Positions 1 to 8,761 of a stretch of 47,737 nucleotides of DNA are shown piece by piece. This stretch comes from a bacterium (GTDB lineage: Bacteria > Vulcanimicrobiota > Vulcanimicrobiia > Vulcanimicrobiales > Vulcanimicrobiaceae). Below the pieces are notes generated by a model. The model was not told where the DNA came from. It worked only from the letters and a program-made list of their open reading frames with translations, and did no database searches. The translations under genes were made by a program, and so were the position numbers. Position 1 is the stretch's first letter. Each line of letters opens with the position of its first letter. Location of the stretch: positions 1 through 47,737 of the forward strand of contig JAGWSR010000003.1 in NCBI GenBank assembly GCA_028869385.1, in the 5' to 3' direction.

Positions 1-1
1 C

Positions 2-355
2 TGGTGGAGCTGTCGGGGTACTGCCCCCCGAGTCCGAAAAGCCTAACCGGCGCATTCTCCAAGCTCAGCTTTGACTTTGACTTACTCGGACGGACGTCTC
101 AAAGCGGGACTTACCGTACGCAGCAGGTTCTTAGTCTCGTACGCCGGTCAAACCACGCCGTCGTACCAGCCCGAATTTTTGGCCGGAAGGCAGAGCGGTT
201 CGGGCCGACTCTCTGCGTCCGGTGACTAGCCTAAATTAGGCAGCCAGTGCGTATTCGTTGTTGGCAGGTATTGCCGTGCGATCGTTTTAGGAGAGCTCGC
301 AACTCCGCTTGCTAACGCCGACCACGGATCTCCTCGTCGAGCCTAGTTCAGCCCC
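2..355 (-). ncRNA. ssrA: tmRNA (transfer-messenger RNA)
   Basis: Read on the minus strand, the 5' end GGGGCTG (355-349) pairs perfectly with CAGCTCC (12-6), followed by an encoded ACCA ending at base 2. The acceptor stem has the G3-U70 pair that makes tmRNA a substrate for alanyl-tRNA synthetase. The 5' domain AACTAGGCTCGACG resembles the conserved D-loop region of other tmRNAs. An internal reading frame ends ANNEYALAA-stop, with stop TAA at 238-236, the classic SsrA degradation tag; the resume codon is probably GCA at 274-272 (tag AIPANNEYALAA) but could lie a few codons upstream. It rescues stalled ribosomes with SmpB, which is not in the window. The T-arm is odd: a 6-bp stem TCGGGG/CCCCGA with loop GGCAGTA, lacking the usual TTCRA motif. 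Length 354 nt is normal. Confidence 0.93.
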
Positions 356-369
356 ATGGTCAGACACCT

Positions 370-378
370 ACTATAACA
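370..378 (-). promoter_or_regulatory. Extended -10 promoter element of ssrA
   Basis: On the minus strand, TGTTATAGT (378-370) is a TGn-TATAGT extended -10 box. Its end lies 14 nt before the mature tmRNA 5' end at 355, so transcription would start slightly upstream and be trimmed. No convincing -35 hexamer is visible at 16-18 nt, which fits an extended -10 promoter. Inference from sequence only. Confidence 0.5.
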
Positions 379-410
379 CGCGCCGCAAGCTCCGGGTGGC
401 GCCTGCGCCG

Positions 411-2594
411 CTAGCGGGGCAAGGCGTCGCGACGCTCGCCCTCGATGGCCGGGCCGTCGCCGGTAAACTCGGCAACCGCGCCGCGGATGCGCTGCGCCTC
501 ACCGCGCAGCGAGCCGGTGAGGCCGAGAAGTTCGTGCGAAGCGCCCACGATGCGCTCGCCGCGCTCCGCGACGGCGTTCACGTTTTCGTTCGTCTTACGC
601 ACCGCGTCGGCGCCTGAGGCCGACGACTGCTCCAGGTTCTCCGCCAGGGTGGCGAGCGAGCCCGCCATTTCGGTATTGTCGCCGGTCAAGCGCTCCACCA
701 GGAACGTGGACTCCACGAGCGCGTCGGTCGCGCGCTTCTGCTCCTGCTGCGCCTGCACCACCGCCGCGATACGCGCGCGCACCATGTTCACGCTATCCAC
801 GATGCGCGCGAGCGCATCGGAGACGAGGGCGGTCTTCTCGCGCCCGAGCTCCACCGCATCGTTGCCGCGACGCGTCACGGTGACGGCGCGATCGGTTTCG
901 TCCTGCACGGTGCGGATGAGCGAGGCGATCTCTTTGGTCGCGTTCGCCGACGAGTCGGCGAGCTTGCGAATCTCGTCGGCGACGACGGCAAAGCCGCGGC
1001 CGTGCTCGCCCGCGCGCGCCGCCTCGATCGCGGCGTTGAGCGCGAGCAAGTTGGTCTGGTCGGCGATCTCGTCGATCTTCTCGGTGATCGAGCCGATCTG
1101 CAGCGAGCTCATGCGCAGCGATTCCATCGTTTTCACGAGCTCGGCGATCACGCCCGCGGCCTCTTCGCTCGTGCGATCCGCCTGCAGAATCGCGGCGGAC
1201 GCGGCGTCGGCGGTCGATCCCGCCGAGGTCGAAAGTTCGAGGACTTCACCGGCCGCTTCGATCGTCGCCTTGGCGGTCTGCGCGAGTTGCTCCAAACCGG
1301 CGGCGTTGGTCTGCGCCGCGGCACCGAGCCGATCGGCTACGGCGCGCATCGTGGCGGCCGTGCTCGCGAGTTCGCGCGCGCCGGTCGCGACGCGCGCGAC
1401 GGCCTCATCTACGGTCGCCATCGTCTTGACGGCATCGCCCAAGTCGTCGTAGTTCGCGCTCGCGTCGGAGGCGAATCCGTCGGCGCGCGAGGCGAGCGCC
1501 GATGCCGACGATTCCAAGAGCGCCGCGGTCTCGCGCACGTTGCCGACGACGTCGCGAATCACTTCGACCACGCGTTTGAAGGCGATCGCCACCACGTCGC
1601 GATCCGAATTCGGCGCGATCTGCACCGCCAAGTCGCCGCCCGCGAGGCGTTCGCCGCTCGTCGCGAGCCGCGCGAGCCCCACGTTCGCATCGGCGAATGC
1701 CGCGACCAAGAGCCCGGCTTCGTGCGGGTAACGCGGCTCGCCGTAGAGCTCGTCGTTGCGCAGCACGTCGCCCGCGCGCAGGCGATCCATCAGCTCCACG
1801 GTATGCATGATCGGGCGCGTGATGCCGCGCGAAAGGATCCGCGAGGCGAGAAACGCGATCGCGAGCGCGACGAGCAGTGAGAGCCCCGCGTACAAAATGC
1901 CCAGGTGCATCGCCTGCTCGGGCTTGATCGTGCCCGCATTGAGCCCGGCGAGCAGATGCAGTCCGCTCCCGCCGACGGCGAGCAGCGTCACCGCGATCAC
2001 GACGAAGAGCACGACCATGAAGCGCCGCGCGATACCGCCTTGTGCTTGCGATGAGACGGGCGGAAACTCCCCGCGCACGCTCGCCATGATCCCGATCAGC
2101 CGGGCGACGAGCGCCTCGCTCATAAAATAGTTGAGCGCGCCTTCGACCATCGCGCCGCCGACGACGCCGGCGACGAGCACCGGGAGCACGTTCATGAATG
2201 CCGGATACCCCGCGAGCACGTTGCCGGCCATCGTCGCGACGACGGCACCGAACGCGTATGCGAAGATAAAATTCAGGACGATCTGCGTGCGGAACCACTT
2301 GAGGTGCGCGATCGCGCGTTCGAACGAGAGCCCCGATGAGGGATCCATGCGGTCGCGTACGTACCGCAGATACCGTCGATCGACGGCATGCGCGAGCGGC
2401 AGCGCGACGAGCGAGAACACGAGCACCGCGAGCGCGATGAAGCCGAGCTCCCGCATCTCGAACGAGCCGAGCACCGCCGCAATCAACACCGTGGCCGGCA
2501 ACGCGACCAGCGCCGTCGAGAGCAGCCCCCGCTGAAATTCTTTAACGCGCGCGTCATACCGACGCGCCGCGTCCTCCATCAAGGCTCGATCCAT
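411..2594 (-). CDS. Membrane methyl-accepting chemotaxis protein
   Basis: Chemoreceptor or MCP-like signal transducer of about 727 aa. The N-terminal 255 residues are almost entirely membrane, with about six hydrophobic helices (roughly 24-43, 50-68, 104-124, 134-152, 190-210, 232-252), and there is no sizeable periplasmic ligand domain. A HAMP linker follows (253-305), with possibly a second HAMP-like segment to about 355, and then a long coiled coil. The highly conserved MCP hairpin tip is present ([20 protein letters not shown] followed by [15 protein letters not shown]). It would signal to a CheA/CheW array. ATG at 2594 was chosen; an in-frame TTG at 2606 is possible. No che genes are nearby, although a flagellin lies about 32 kb away. 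The input is unknown; with no external domain, sensing within the membrane or of a cytoplasmic signal is plausible. Confidence 0.9.
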   Translation of the reverse strand: MDRALMEDAARRYDARVKEFQRGLLSTALVALPATVLIAAVLGSFEMRELGFIALAVLVFSLVALPLAHAVDRRYLRYVRDRMDPSSGLSFERAIAHLKWFRTQIVLNFIFAYAFGAVVATMAGNVLAGYPAFMNVLPVLVAGVVGGAMVEGALNYFMSEALVARLIGIMASVRGEFPPVSSQAQGGIARRFMVVLFVVIAVTLLAVGGSGLHLLAGLNAGTIKPEQAMHLGILYAGLSLLVALAIAFLASRILSRGITRPIMHTVELMDRLRAGDVLRNDELYGEPRYPHEAGLLVAAFADANVGLARLATSGERLAGGDLAVQIAPNSDRDVVAIAFKRVVEVIRDVVGNVRETAALLESSASALASRADGFASDASANYDDLGDAVKTMATVDEAVARVATGARELASTAATMRAVADRLGAAAQTNAAGLEQLAQTAKATIEAAGEVLELSTSAGSTADAASAAILQADRTSEEAAGVIAELVKTMESLRMSSLQIGSITEKIDEIADQTNLLALNAAIEAARAGEHGRGFAVVADEIRKLADSSANATKEIASLIRTVQDETDRAVTVTRRGNDAVELGREKTALVSDALARIVDSVNMVRARIAAVVQAQQEQKRATDALVESTFLVERLTGDNTEMAGSLATLAENLEQSSASGADAVRKTNENVNAVAERGERIVGASHELLGLTGSLRGEAQRIRGAVAEFTGDGPAIEGERRDALPR

Positions 2595-2625
2595 GAACCG
2601 GCGCAATACCTTTCCAATACGATGC

Positions 2626-3399
2626 TCACACCCGTTCGTCGGGATGTTCGCGCAGACGGGCGAGCGTTACTTCGTCGGTGCGATCGATCGAGATCGGCGT
2701 GAGCGATGCGTAGCCGTCGCGCAGCGCGGCGAGGTCGCTTGCCTCGTCGATCGGCGCATCGTTCACGCTGCCCCAGATCCACACGTAGGTCTCGCCGCGC
2801 GGGTCCAGGCGGCGATCCGTCCGATCGCGGTAGCGCTTTCTCGCCTGCTTGGTCCACCGAACGCCGCGGAGGTCATTCGGCGCAAGGTTCGGGACGTTGA
2901 GATTCACGAGCGTGGTCGGCGGCAGAGCGAGCGCGTCCATGCCGCGCGCGAGATCGACCGCGCACGAGGCGGCGGTCTCCCAATGCGGCAACTCGGTCGA
3001 GATCGGCCACGAGACCGCGAGCGAGACCGCGATCGCGCGCACGCCGACGAGCAGCGCTTCGTTCGCGGCGGCGATCGTCCCTGAATAGGTGATGTCGTCG
3101 CCGGCATTCGCGCCGCGATTGATCCCGCTCACCACGAGATCGGGCGGCGCATCGAGCAACTCGTAGCTGCCGACGACGACGCAGTCGGCGGGCGTTCCCG
3201 AACAACTAAACGTGCGCACGCCGCGATCGCGCAGTTCGCGCACGCGCACCGGATGGTGAATCGAGAGCGCGTGTGCGACGCCGCTGCGATCGCCGTCGGG
3301 CGCGACGACGGTCACATCGCCGAGCGCCTGCAGCGCCTGCGCGAGGACGACGATGCCGGGACTATCGACACCGTCGTCATTGGTTACGAGAATGCGCAG
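2626..3399 (-). CDS. surE: 5'/3'-nucleotidase SurE, apparent CTG start
   Basis: Survival protein E, a metal-dependent phosphatase for nucleoside monophosphates. The N-terminal motif RILVTNDDG carries the metal-binding Asp pair, and [18 protein letters not shown] is the characteristic SurE block. The first in-frame conventional start (position 3315) would cut off the first 28 residues, including the NDDG active site. The conserved reading continues upstream to CTG at 3399, where the codons read CTG-CGC-ATT-CTC-GTA-ACC-AAT-GAC-GAC-GGT. A strong Shine-Dalgarno AGGAGGGG (3414-3407) lies 7 nt before that CTG, and no ATG, GTG or TTG lies between. I therefore place the start at CTG, giving 257 aa, the usual family length. 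The SD overlaps the TAG stop of the upstream membrane gene, so the two are probably translationally coupled. Confidence 0.87.
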   Translation of the reverse strand: MRILVTNDDGVDSPGIVVLAQALQALGDVTVVAPDGDRSGVAHALSIHHPVRVRELRDRGVRTFSCSGTPADCVVVGSYELLDAPPDLVVSGINRGANAGDDITYSGTIAAANEALLVGVRAIAVSLAVSWPISTELPHWETAASCAVDLARGMDALALPPTTLVNLNVPNLAPNDLRGVRWTKQARKRYRDRTDRRLDPRGETYVWIWGSVNDAPIDEASDLAALRDGYASLTPISIDRTDEVTLARLREHPDERV

Positions 3400-3414
3400 G
3401 GCGTCGCCCCTCCT
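3400..3414 (-). promoter_or_regulatory. Shine-Dalgarno fixing the surE CTG start
   Basis: AGGAGGGG at 3414-3407 on the minus strand, then a 7-nt spacer and CTG at 3399. The first bases of the SD are shared with the TAG stop (3415-3413) of the preceding YvlD-type gene. It is one of the strongest SD sequences in the window and explains use of a non-canonical start codon. Confidence 0.65.
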
Positions 3415-3787
3415 ACCGTGCGTCGGCGTCGGAACGCGAGAACGGAACGGTCACGAAGGTCGTGACGATCATCATGACGATCGCGCCGACGAGCGTGGAC
3501 TCCCACGCGGCCCAGGGCACGCCGGTCGCCTTGAAGCCCGGCGAGAGCCACACGGTGAGCGCGAAGAGCGCCCAATTGACGACGATCGAGAAGAGGCCGA
3601 GCGTCACGATCGTGAGCGGCAGCGAGATCAGCTTGAGCACGGGTCCGATGATCGCGTTGACGATACCGAAGATGACCGCCGCGATCGCGGCATCGGTAAG
3701 CGTGTTCATTTGGAATCCGGGGACGTACTTCGCGATGATCCAGAGTACGGCTGCGGTGATGAGAAAGCGGAGAAACCAGTGCATCAC
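3413..3787 (-). CDS. YvlD/phage-holin-IV-type small membrane protein
   Basis: A 124-residue protein with about four hydrophobic helices, starting MMHWFLRFLITAAVLWIIA, with the alternation of short loops and the internal segment typical of the YvlD family (superfamily IV holin-like, PF04020). Members are widespread small inner-membrane proteins of unknown biochemical role; they are rarely true phage holins. Nothing nearby is phage-like. It directly precedes surE with 13 nt between its stop and the surE CTG. Either of the two adjacent Met codons could be the start. Confidence 0.8.
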   Translation of the reverse strand: MMHWFLRFLITAAVLWIIAKYVPGFQMNTLTDAAIAAVIFGIVNAIIGPVLKLISLPLTIVTLGLFSIVVNWALFALTVWLSPGFKATGVPWAAWESTLVGAIVMMIVTTFVTVPFSRSDADAR

Positions 3788-3838
3788 GAGCCTCCTTTCG
3801 GTGCGCTGTTCCTTCGCGTTCCGACGCGGCGCGCCTCG

Positions 3839-5839
3839 TCAACGCCCCGCGGAGCTCTCCAGCTCACGCTTCACCGTCGCGGCGAGCGCCGGCGTCATGC
3901 CCTTCACCGCCGCGATCTCGTCCACGCTGGCGCGCTTGAGCGCGGCGACCGATCCGAAGGCGGTGAGCAGACGCTTGCGGCGCACCGGGCCGACGCCCGC
4001 AAGCGCGTCGAGCGCCGAGCGCGTCATCGCCTTGTCGCGCCGCTGTCGATGATAGGTGATGGCGAAGCGATGCGCTTCGTCGCGAATGCGCATGATCAAG
4101 TGCAAGCCCGCCGAGTTCGGGGCGAGCACGATCGGATCGGGATTACCCGGCACGTAGAGCCACTCGTGCTCCTTCGCGAGGCCGGCGACCGGAATGCCCG
4201 TCATGTCGAGTTCGTCGAGCACCTCGACGACCGCGTGTAGCTGCCCCTTACCGCCGTCGATCAAGAGCAGGTCGGGCGTCTTGTTGAACTTCTCGCGCTT
4301 GGCGAGTTCGCGCGCGGTCGGATCGCCCGCTTCGTCGGTCGCGGTGCGCAGATAGCGCAGGCGCCGGCGCAACGTCTCCTGCATCATCGCGAAGTCGTTG
4401 GGGCCTCGGTCGTACTGGATCTTGAACTTGCGATACTCGCTCTTCTTCGCGCGCCCTTCGACGAAGACCACCATCGACGAGACCGGATTGGTCCCTTGGA
4501 TGTTCGAGATGTCGTAGCACTCGATGCGATGCGGCGGCTCGGGCAGTTCGAGCGCATCGGCGAGCTCGGTGAGCGAGCGCGCCTGCGCGCTCTCCTGCAC
4601 CTCTTGATGCGCGAGAAAGGCCTTGAGATTCTGCTGCGCGTTCTTCTGCACGAGCCGCAGATATTCGGCGCGCTCGCCGCGCTGCGGCTGCAGGATGCGA
4701 ACGCGCTGACCTTTCAGCTCGGAGAGCCACGCCGCGATCATGGTACCGTCCTCGCCGGGAAGCGCCTCCACGAGCACTTCTTTGGGCACCGCGGCGCCGC
4801 TCGCGCTCGCACGGCGCGCGCGCGCCTTCTCCGGCACCGGCGCTTGATTGTCGCGCGCGACGCGCGACGGCAGCGCGGAGATCGCGCGCTCGGGCGCGCT
4901 CGCGGTACGCGCGGTGTAGAACTGGGTGAGAAACTGCTCCATCAGCTCCGCATCGCTCTGATCGTGTACGCCGTCGAGGATGAAGTGCTCTTGGCCGATG
5001 AGCTTGCCGCCGCGCACCAGGAAGACTTGCACGCAGGCTTGGCCCTGCGCGCGCGCGGTCGCGATGAGATCCATGTCGAGGCGCGAGCGCCACACCACCT
5101 TCTGCGTTTCGGTAACCCGTCGCACGTGCACGATCCTATCGCGAATGCGAGCCGCCGATTCGAAGCTGTAGTGCTCGGCGGCGTCGATCATCTCGCGCTG
5201 GAGCCGCGCGAGCAGCGAATCTTGCTTGCCTTCGAGGAAGAGCACGACTTCGTCGATCATGCGATCGTAGTCGTCCTCGCTCTGATAGCCGACGCACGGC
5301 GCGAGGCAGCGCTTGATGTGGTACTGCAGGCACGGCCGCTTGCGCTTGCCGTCGATCGGCTCGCGGCAGGTGCGAAGCGGAAAGACGAGGCGCACCAGAT
5401 CCACCAGCTCGCGCAGGCCGTGGGCGTTGGTGTACGGCCCGAAGTAGCGCGCGCCGTCGTCGCGCACCGTACGCGTGAAGACGACGCGCGGAAACGGCTC
5501 GTTCGTCACCTTGAGGTACGGATAGCGCTTGTCGTCACGAAGGCGCACGTTGAAGGGCGGCTGGTGGCGCTTGATGAGGTTCGCTTCGAGGATCAGCGCC
5601 TCGACTTCGTTCGTCACGACGATCGTGCGCACGTCCACGACGCGCTCCACCATCGCCTGCGTGCGGATGTGGTGCGCGGCGGAATACTGGAAATACGAGC
5701 GCACGCGATTGCGCAGCGAGACCGCCTTGCCGATATAGAGAATCCCGCCCTTGGCATCGATCATTTGATAGACGCCGGGAACGTCGGGGATCTGCGTCAA
5801 GGTGCGCTCGAGGGTCGCCTGCTCTTCGTCGGTCCGCAT
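3839..5839 (-). CDS. uvrC: Excinuclease ABC subunit C
   Basis: UvrC makes both incisions in nucleotide excision repair after UvrA/UvrB damage recognition. The 666-aa protein has the full architecture. The N-terminal GIY-YIG nuclease (about 15-100) has GVYQM and LYIGKA. A Cys-rich segment follows (CREPIDGKRKRPCLQYHIKRC begins near residue 158). A UVR UvrB-binding motif lies near 195-240, then a RNase H-like nuclease domain (ECYDISNIQGTNPVSSMVVF) and a C-terminal tandem helix-hairpin-helix (GVGPVRRKRLLTAFGS). An insert of about 40 residues, charged and low in complexity, sits between the UVR and RNase H-like domains (around 315-350). It is divergent from a helicase gene with a 66-bp gap that must hold both promoters. 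Confidence 0.97.
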   Translation of the reverse strand: MRTDEEQATLERTLTQIPDVPGVYQMIDAKGGILYIGKAVSLRNRVRSYFQYSAAHHIRTQAMVERVVDVRTIVVTNEVEALILEANLIKRHQPPFNVRLRDDKRYPYLKVTNEPFPRVVFTRTVRDDGARYFGPYTNAHGLRELVDLVRLVFPLRTCREPIDGKRKRPCLQYHIKRCLAPCVGYQSEDDYDRMIDEVVLFLEGKQDSLLARLQREMIDAAEHYSFESAARIRDRIVHVRRVTETQKVVWRSRLDMDLIATARAQGQACVQVFLVRGGKLIGQEHFILDGVHDQSDAELMEQFLTQFYTARTASAPERAISALPSRVARDNQAPVPEKARARRASASGAAVPKEVLVEALPGEDGTMIAAWLSELKGQRVRILQPQRGERAEYLRLVQKNAQQNLKAFLAHQEVQESAQARSLTELADALELPEPPHRIECYDISNIQGTNPVSSMVVFVEGRAKKSEYRKFKIQYDRGPNDFAMMQETLRRRLRYLRTATDEAGDPTARELAKREKFNKTPDLLLIDGGKGQLHAVVEVLDELDMTGIPVAGLAKEHEWLYVPGNPDPIVLAPNSAGLHLIMRIRDEAHRFAITYHRQRRDKAMTRSALDALAGVGPVRRKRLLTAFGSVAALKRASVDEIAAVKGMTPALAATVKRELESSAGR

Positions 5840-5905
5840 AAGGTGCTTTCGGAAAACTCCTTCGAGGCCTCGGCCCCGAAGACTTTGAAAAAAACGTGCC
5901 GGATC

Positions 5906-7537
5906 ATGGATGAGCGCCTGGCTTCATGGAGGTTGCCGCTTCGGCAATGGCAACGCGACGCGTTCGACGCGTGGTGGGCCGATCGCCCGAAAGACGCGCT
6001 CGTCGTCGCGACGCCGGGCGCCGGCAAGACGCGCTTCGCCGCGCGCCTCGCGCACGCCGTGCTCTCCACGCGCATGGCGCGCCGCGTGCTCGCCGTGGTG
6101 CCCCGCGAACACCTGAAAGCGCAGACCGCGATGGCGATGGCGCAAGCCGGCATTCGCATCGACCACCGCTTCGAGAACGCGCACGGCGGGCTCGCTCCCG
6201 ACGTGCACGGCGCGGCCGTCACCTACCAGCAGATCGCCGCCGCTCCCGACCTCTATCGCAAGCTCCTCGCCGTTCCAACCCTCGTGATCCTCGACGAGAT
6301 TCACCACGCGGGCGACGCGGCGTCGTGGGGCGCCGCCCTCAAAGAGGCGTTCGCGCGCGCGGTACACCGCGTGAGCCTCTCCGGCACGCCCTTCCGCTCC
6401 GACGGGAGTGCGATTCCGTTCGTACGCTACGAACGCAGCGAGTGCATCGCCGACTTCTCCTATGGATACGCCGACGCGCTGCGCGACGGCGTCTGCCGCC
6501 CGCTCTTCTTCCCGCTTCAGGGCGGCTATGCCGAATGGGTGAGTAAGGACGGCGAGTTGCACGCCGCGTCGTTCGAACAGTCGCTGCGCTCGAAGAGCCG
6601 CATGAGCGAGCGCCTACGCACCGTGCTCGTGCACGAAGCGTGGATCGGCGACGTGATCGCCAAGGCGCACGAGCGCTTGCTCGAACTGCGCCGCGGCGAG
6701 CACCGCGACGCCGCCGGGCTCGTGATCGCGATGAATCAGGAGCACGCGCGCAAGCTCGCGGCGCTCGTGCGCGAGCGCACCGGGCACGAACCCGCGCTCG
6801 TCCTATCCGACGAAGACGGCGCCTCGCGCAAGATCGCCGCGTTCGCGCGCGGCACCGAGCCGTGGATCGTCGCCGTGCACATGGTCTCCGAAGGGGTAGA
6901 TATTCCGCGCCTGCGCGTCGGCGTGTATGCCAGTAACGTCGTCACCGAGATGTACTTCCGCCAATTCTGCGGGCGCTTCGTGCGCGCGCAACGCGGCGGC
7001 GGATTGCAGCACGCGTTCGTCTATCTGCCCGACGATCCGAGACTGCGCGAACTCGCGGCACGCATTACCTCCGACGTGCGCGGCGTGCTGCACGTCAAAC
7101 GCGAATTCGACGAACTCGCGCTGGCGCAGCGCGTACGCACCGAGCGCGGCGAGGTGGACAATCTTTTCGCCGCGATCGCGGCCAACGTCGACGGGGAACG
7201 CGTCCTCGACTTCGGACCGCTCTTCAACCCGCATGCCTTCGCGAGCGAACCGGAGCCGGAGCGGCAAGCCCCGCTGCCGCAGACGACCCACCCGCAAGAT
7301 TTCGATGAGCCCGAGGATCCGATTCTGAGCGTCGCGGAGGAGAAAGAGCTCCTGCGCCGCTCGCTCACGGGCCTCGTGGCGCAGCTCTCGCAGCGGCACA
7401 ACATCGAGCATCGTCGCATTCACGCGACGCTGAACAAGCGCTACGGCGGCCCCATCGCGCGGGCCACGATCGAGAGTCTGCGCAAGCGGCGCGCGGCGGT
7501 GCTCAGTTGGCTCGAGCGCGGCTACGACGGGCCATGA
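5906..7537 (+). CDS. SF2 DNA/RNA helicase, COG1061 (XPB/RadD-like)
   Basis: ATP-dependent helicase of about 543 aa. Motif I is ATPGAGKT (about 36-43), motif II is DEIHH (about 129-133), motif III is SGTPF (about 158), motif V is VSEGVDIP (about 327) and motif VI is QFCGRFVR (about 352). Roughly 150 residues follow, ending in a basic helical stretch (ATIESLRKRRAAVLSWLERG). The layout matches the COG1061 group that includes XPB-like and RadD-like repair helicases. ATG at 5906 was chosen because upstream in-frame codons run antisense through uvrC and are not protein-like. Divergence from uvrC suggests, but does not prove, a DNA-repair role. Its last 35 bp overlap the 3' end of the convergent dedA gene. 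Confidence 0.88.
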   Translation: MDERLASWRLPLRQWQRDAFDAWWADRPKDALVVATPGAGKTRFAARLAHAVLSTRMARRVLAVVPREHLKAQTAMAMAQAGIRIDHRFENAHGGLAPDVHGAAVTYQQIAAAPDLYRKLLAVPTLVILDEIHHAGDAASWGAALKEAFARAVHRVSLSGTPFRSDGSAIPFVRYERSECIADFSYGYADALRDGVCRPLFFPLQGGYAEWVSKDGELHAASFEQSLRSKSRMSERLRTVLVHEAWIGDVIAKAHERLLELRRGEHRDAAGLVIAMNQEHARKLAALVRERTGHEPALVLSDEDGASRKIAAFARGTEPWIVAVHMVSEGVDIPRLRVGVYASNVVTEMYFRQFCGRFVRAQRGGGLQHAFVYLPDDPRLRELAARITSDVRGVLHVKREFDELALAQRVRTERGEVDNLFAAIAANVDGERVLDFGPLFNPHAFASEPEPERQAPLPQTTHPQDFDEPEDPILSVAEEKELLRRSLTGLVAQLSQRHNIEHRRIHATLNKRYGGPIARATIESLRKRRAAVLSWLERGYDGP

Positions 7538-8114
7538 CGACCGCCACCGCGATCGCGACGAGCGCGAGCGCGAGCACGATCAAGCCCCACTTGTGAAAGA
7601 GCGGCAGCATCGCGTCGAAATGCGCGCCGAGCGCGTTTCCGAGTTCGATGAGCCCGCCGCAGAAGAGCGCCGACCCGAGAAAGTACCACAGATAGAACTG
7701 CGGCAGGTCCATCTCGGCCAGCCCCGCCGGGATCGAGACGATCCCGCGAATCACCGGCACGAAGCGGCAGATGAAGATCGCGAAGCTGCCGTAGCGCGCG
7801 AAGAAGGCGTGGACGCGGTCGAGATTCGCGTGCGTGAGGTGCACGTACTTGCCGTAGCGGTCGATCAGCGGGCGTCCCCCGAAGCGGCCGATCGCGTACC
7901 CCACGCTGCCCCCCACGAGTTCGCCGACGATCGCCACCGCGATCGTCGCCCAGAGCAGCGGCAGATGGCCCGTCGCCGTCAAGGCGCCGGCTGCCGGCAG
8001 CACGATCTCGCTACCGACCGGGGCGCCGATATTGCCGAGCGCCATGCCGATGAAGAGGCCGCCGTAGCCGAATTTGTCGACCAGGCCGATGATCAGGTGC
8101 TGGAGATGTTCCAC
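7503..8114 (-). CDS. DedA family membrane protein (VTT domain)
   Basis: A 203-aa integral membrane protein of the DedA/VTT (SNARE-associated) superfamily, proposed to be lipid scramblases or flippases (for example recycling of undecaprenyl phosphate) dependent on proton motive force. Diagnostic segments are the re-entrant G-x-P-V-G-S-E-I-V-L-P region (about 30-40), GELVGGSVGYAIGRFGG (about 66-82), and the FARYGSFAIFICRFVPVIRG block (about 103-122) with conserved Arg residues. Four to five transmembrane helices end in a basic tail. It lies 8 nt beyond the Clp-N gene on the same strand, so the two may be co-transcribed. Confidence 0.9.
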   Translation of the reverse strand: MEHLQHLIIGLVDKFGYGGLFIGMALGNIGAPVGSEIVLPAAGALTATGHLPLLWATIAVAIVGELVGGSVGYAIGRFGGRPLIDRYGKYVHLTHANLDRVHAFFARYGSFAIFICRFVPVIRGIVSIPAGLAEMDLPQFYLWYFLGSALFCGGLIELGNALGAHFDAMLPLFHKWGLIVLALALVAIAVAVVMARRSRARAN

Positions 8115-8122
8115 GGGCTTCC

Positions 8123-8524
8123 TTACTCGAGCGAGGAGGCGGGGTTTCGGCGGGCACGGCGCAGGAGCTCGGCCGCGAGGCTGCCGCCCTCGACGCGCAG
8201 CGCATCGAGCAGGTCGGCGGGTTCGAGTTCACCGTCGCCGGCCTTCTGTTCGGCAATCGCGACGATCTTCCGAACGCGCGGCGTCACGAGGATGCCCTCC
8301 CAGAGCCGTTCCTCGGCGCTCCCGAGGGTGCGACGAACGTCGGCATGCAGCTCGCGAAAATCGATACCATCGCCGCGCAGCATCTCGAGGATCTGGGCGT
8401 CACGCTCTTCGAGCAATGCGAGCATGAGGTGCTCCGCACCCACGTAGTATTGGTTGTGGTTCCGGCACTCTTGCTCGGCGGCGCGCAACACGCGCCGTGA
8501 CGCCGGACTGAATCTCGCGAACAC
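8123..8524 (-). CDS. Standalone Clp N-terminal (ClpR) domain protein
   Basis: A 133-aa protein consisting only of the Clp N-terminal repeat domain: it opens MFARFSPASRRVLRAAEQEC and has YYVGAEHLMLALLEE in the first half. The second half (ILVTPRVRKIVAIAEQ, then a helix rich in Leu) resembles the second repeat. In ClpA and ClpC this domain binds adaptors and substrates; here there is no AAA+ ATPase module, as in ClpS-like or ClpT-like accessory proteins. It may modulate a ClpC/ClpP machine encoded elsewhere, but that is inference. The gene sits between dedA and the tRNA-Pro terminator on the same strand. Confidence 0.85.
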   Translation of the reverse strand: MFARFSPASRRVLRAAEQECRNHNQYYVGAEHLMLALLEERDAQILEMLRGDGIDFRELHADVRRTLGSAEERLWEGILVTPRVRKIVAIAEQKAGDGELEPADLLDALRVEGGSLAAELLRRARRNPASSLE

Positions 8525-8557
8525 CGCGCTACGTTACTAACCCGTAGGAATCAAACC

Positions 8558-8587
8558 GGGGCTCACGGCGATTCCGCCGTAAGCCCC
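8558..8587 (-). terminator. Stem-loop downstream of tRNA-Pro
   Basis: Arms 8558-8570 and 8575-8587 are complementary over 13 positions with one mismatch; the loop is four bases. On the minus strand it begins 15 nt beyond the tRNA 3' end and is followed by GGTTTGATTCC, only a weak T-tract. It is likely the tRNA terminator or a processing/protective stem. Confidence 0.6.
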
Positions 8588-8601
8588 GGGCTTGGAAGCT
8601 A

Positions 8602-8675
<74 letters not shown>

Positions 8676-8761
8676 ACAAAACTCCCCCTTATTCTGAGAT
8701 TCGGGCACGGCTCCTCCCACCAGGGGAAAGTCAAAATGCCTGGGAACGCTCCTACTCGCTC

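Noticed and set aside
4..225. 73-codon plus-strand frame at the left edge
   Set aside because: It lies wholly inside the tmRNA gene on the opposite strand.
4496..5905. Upstream extension of the helicase frame to give 1013 aa
   Set aside because: The added 470 codons run antisense through uvrC and have no protein-like features; ATG 5906 begins the helicase homology.
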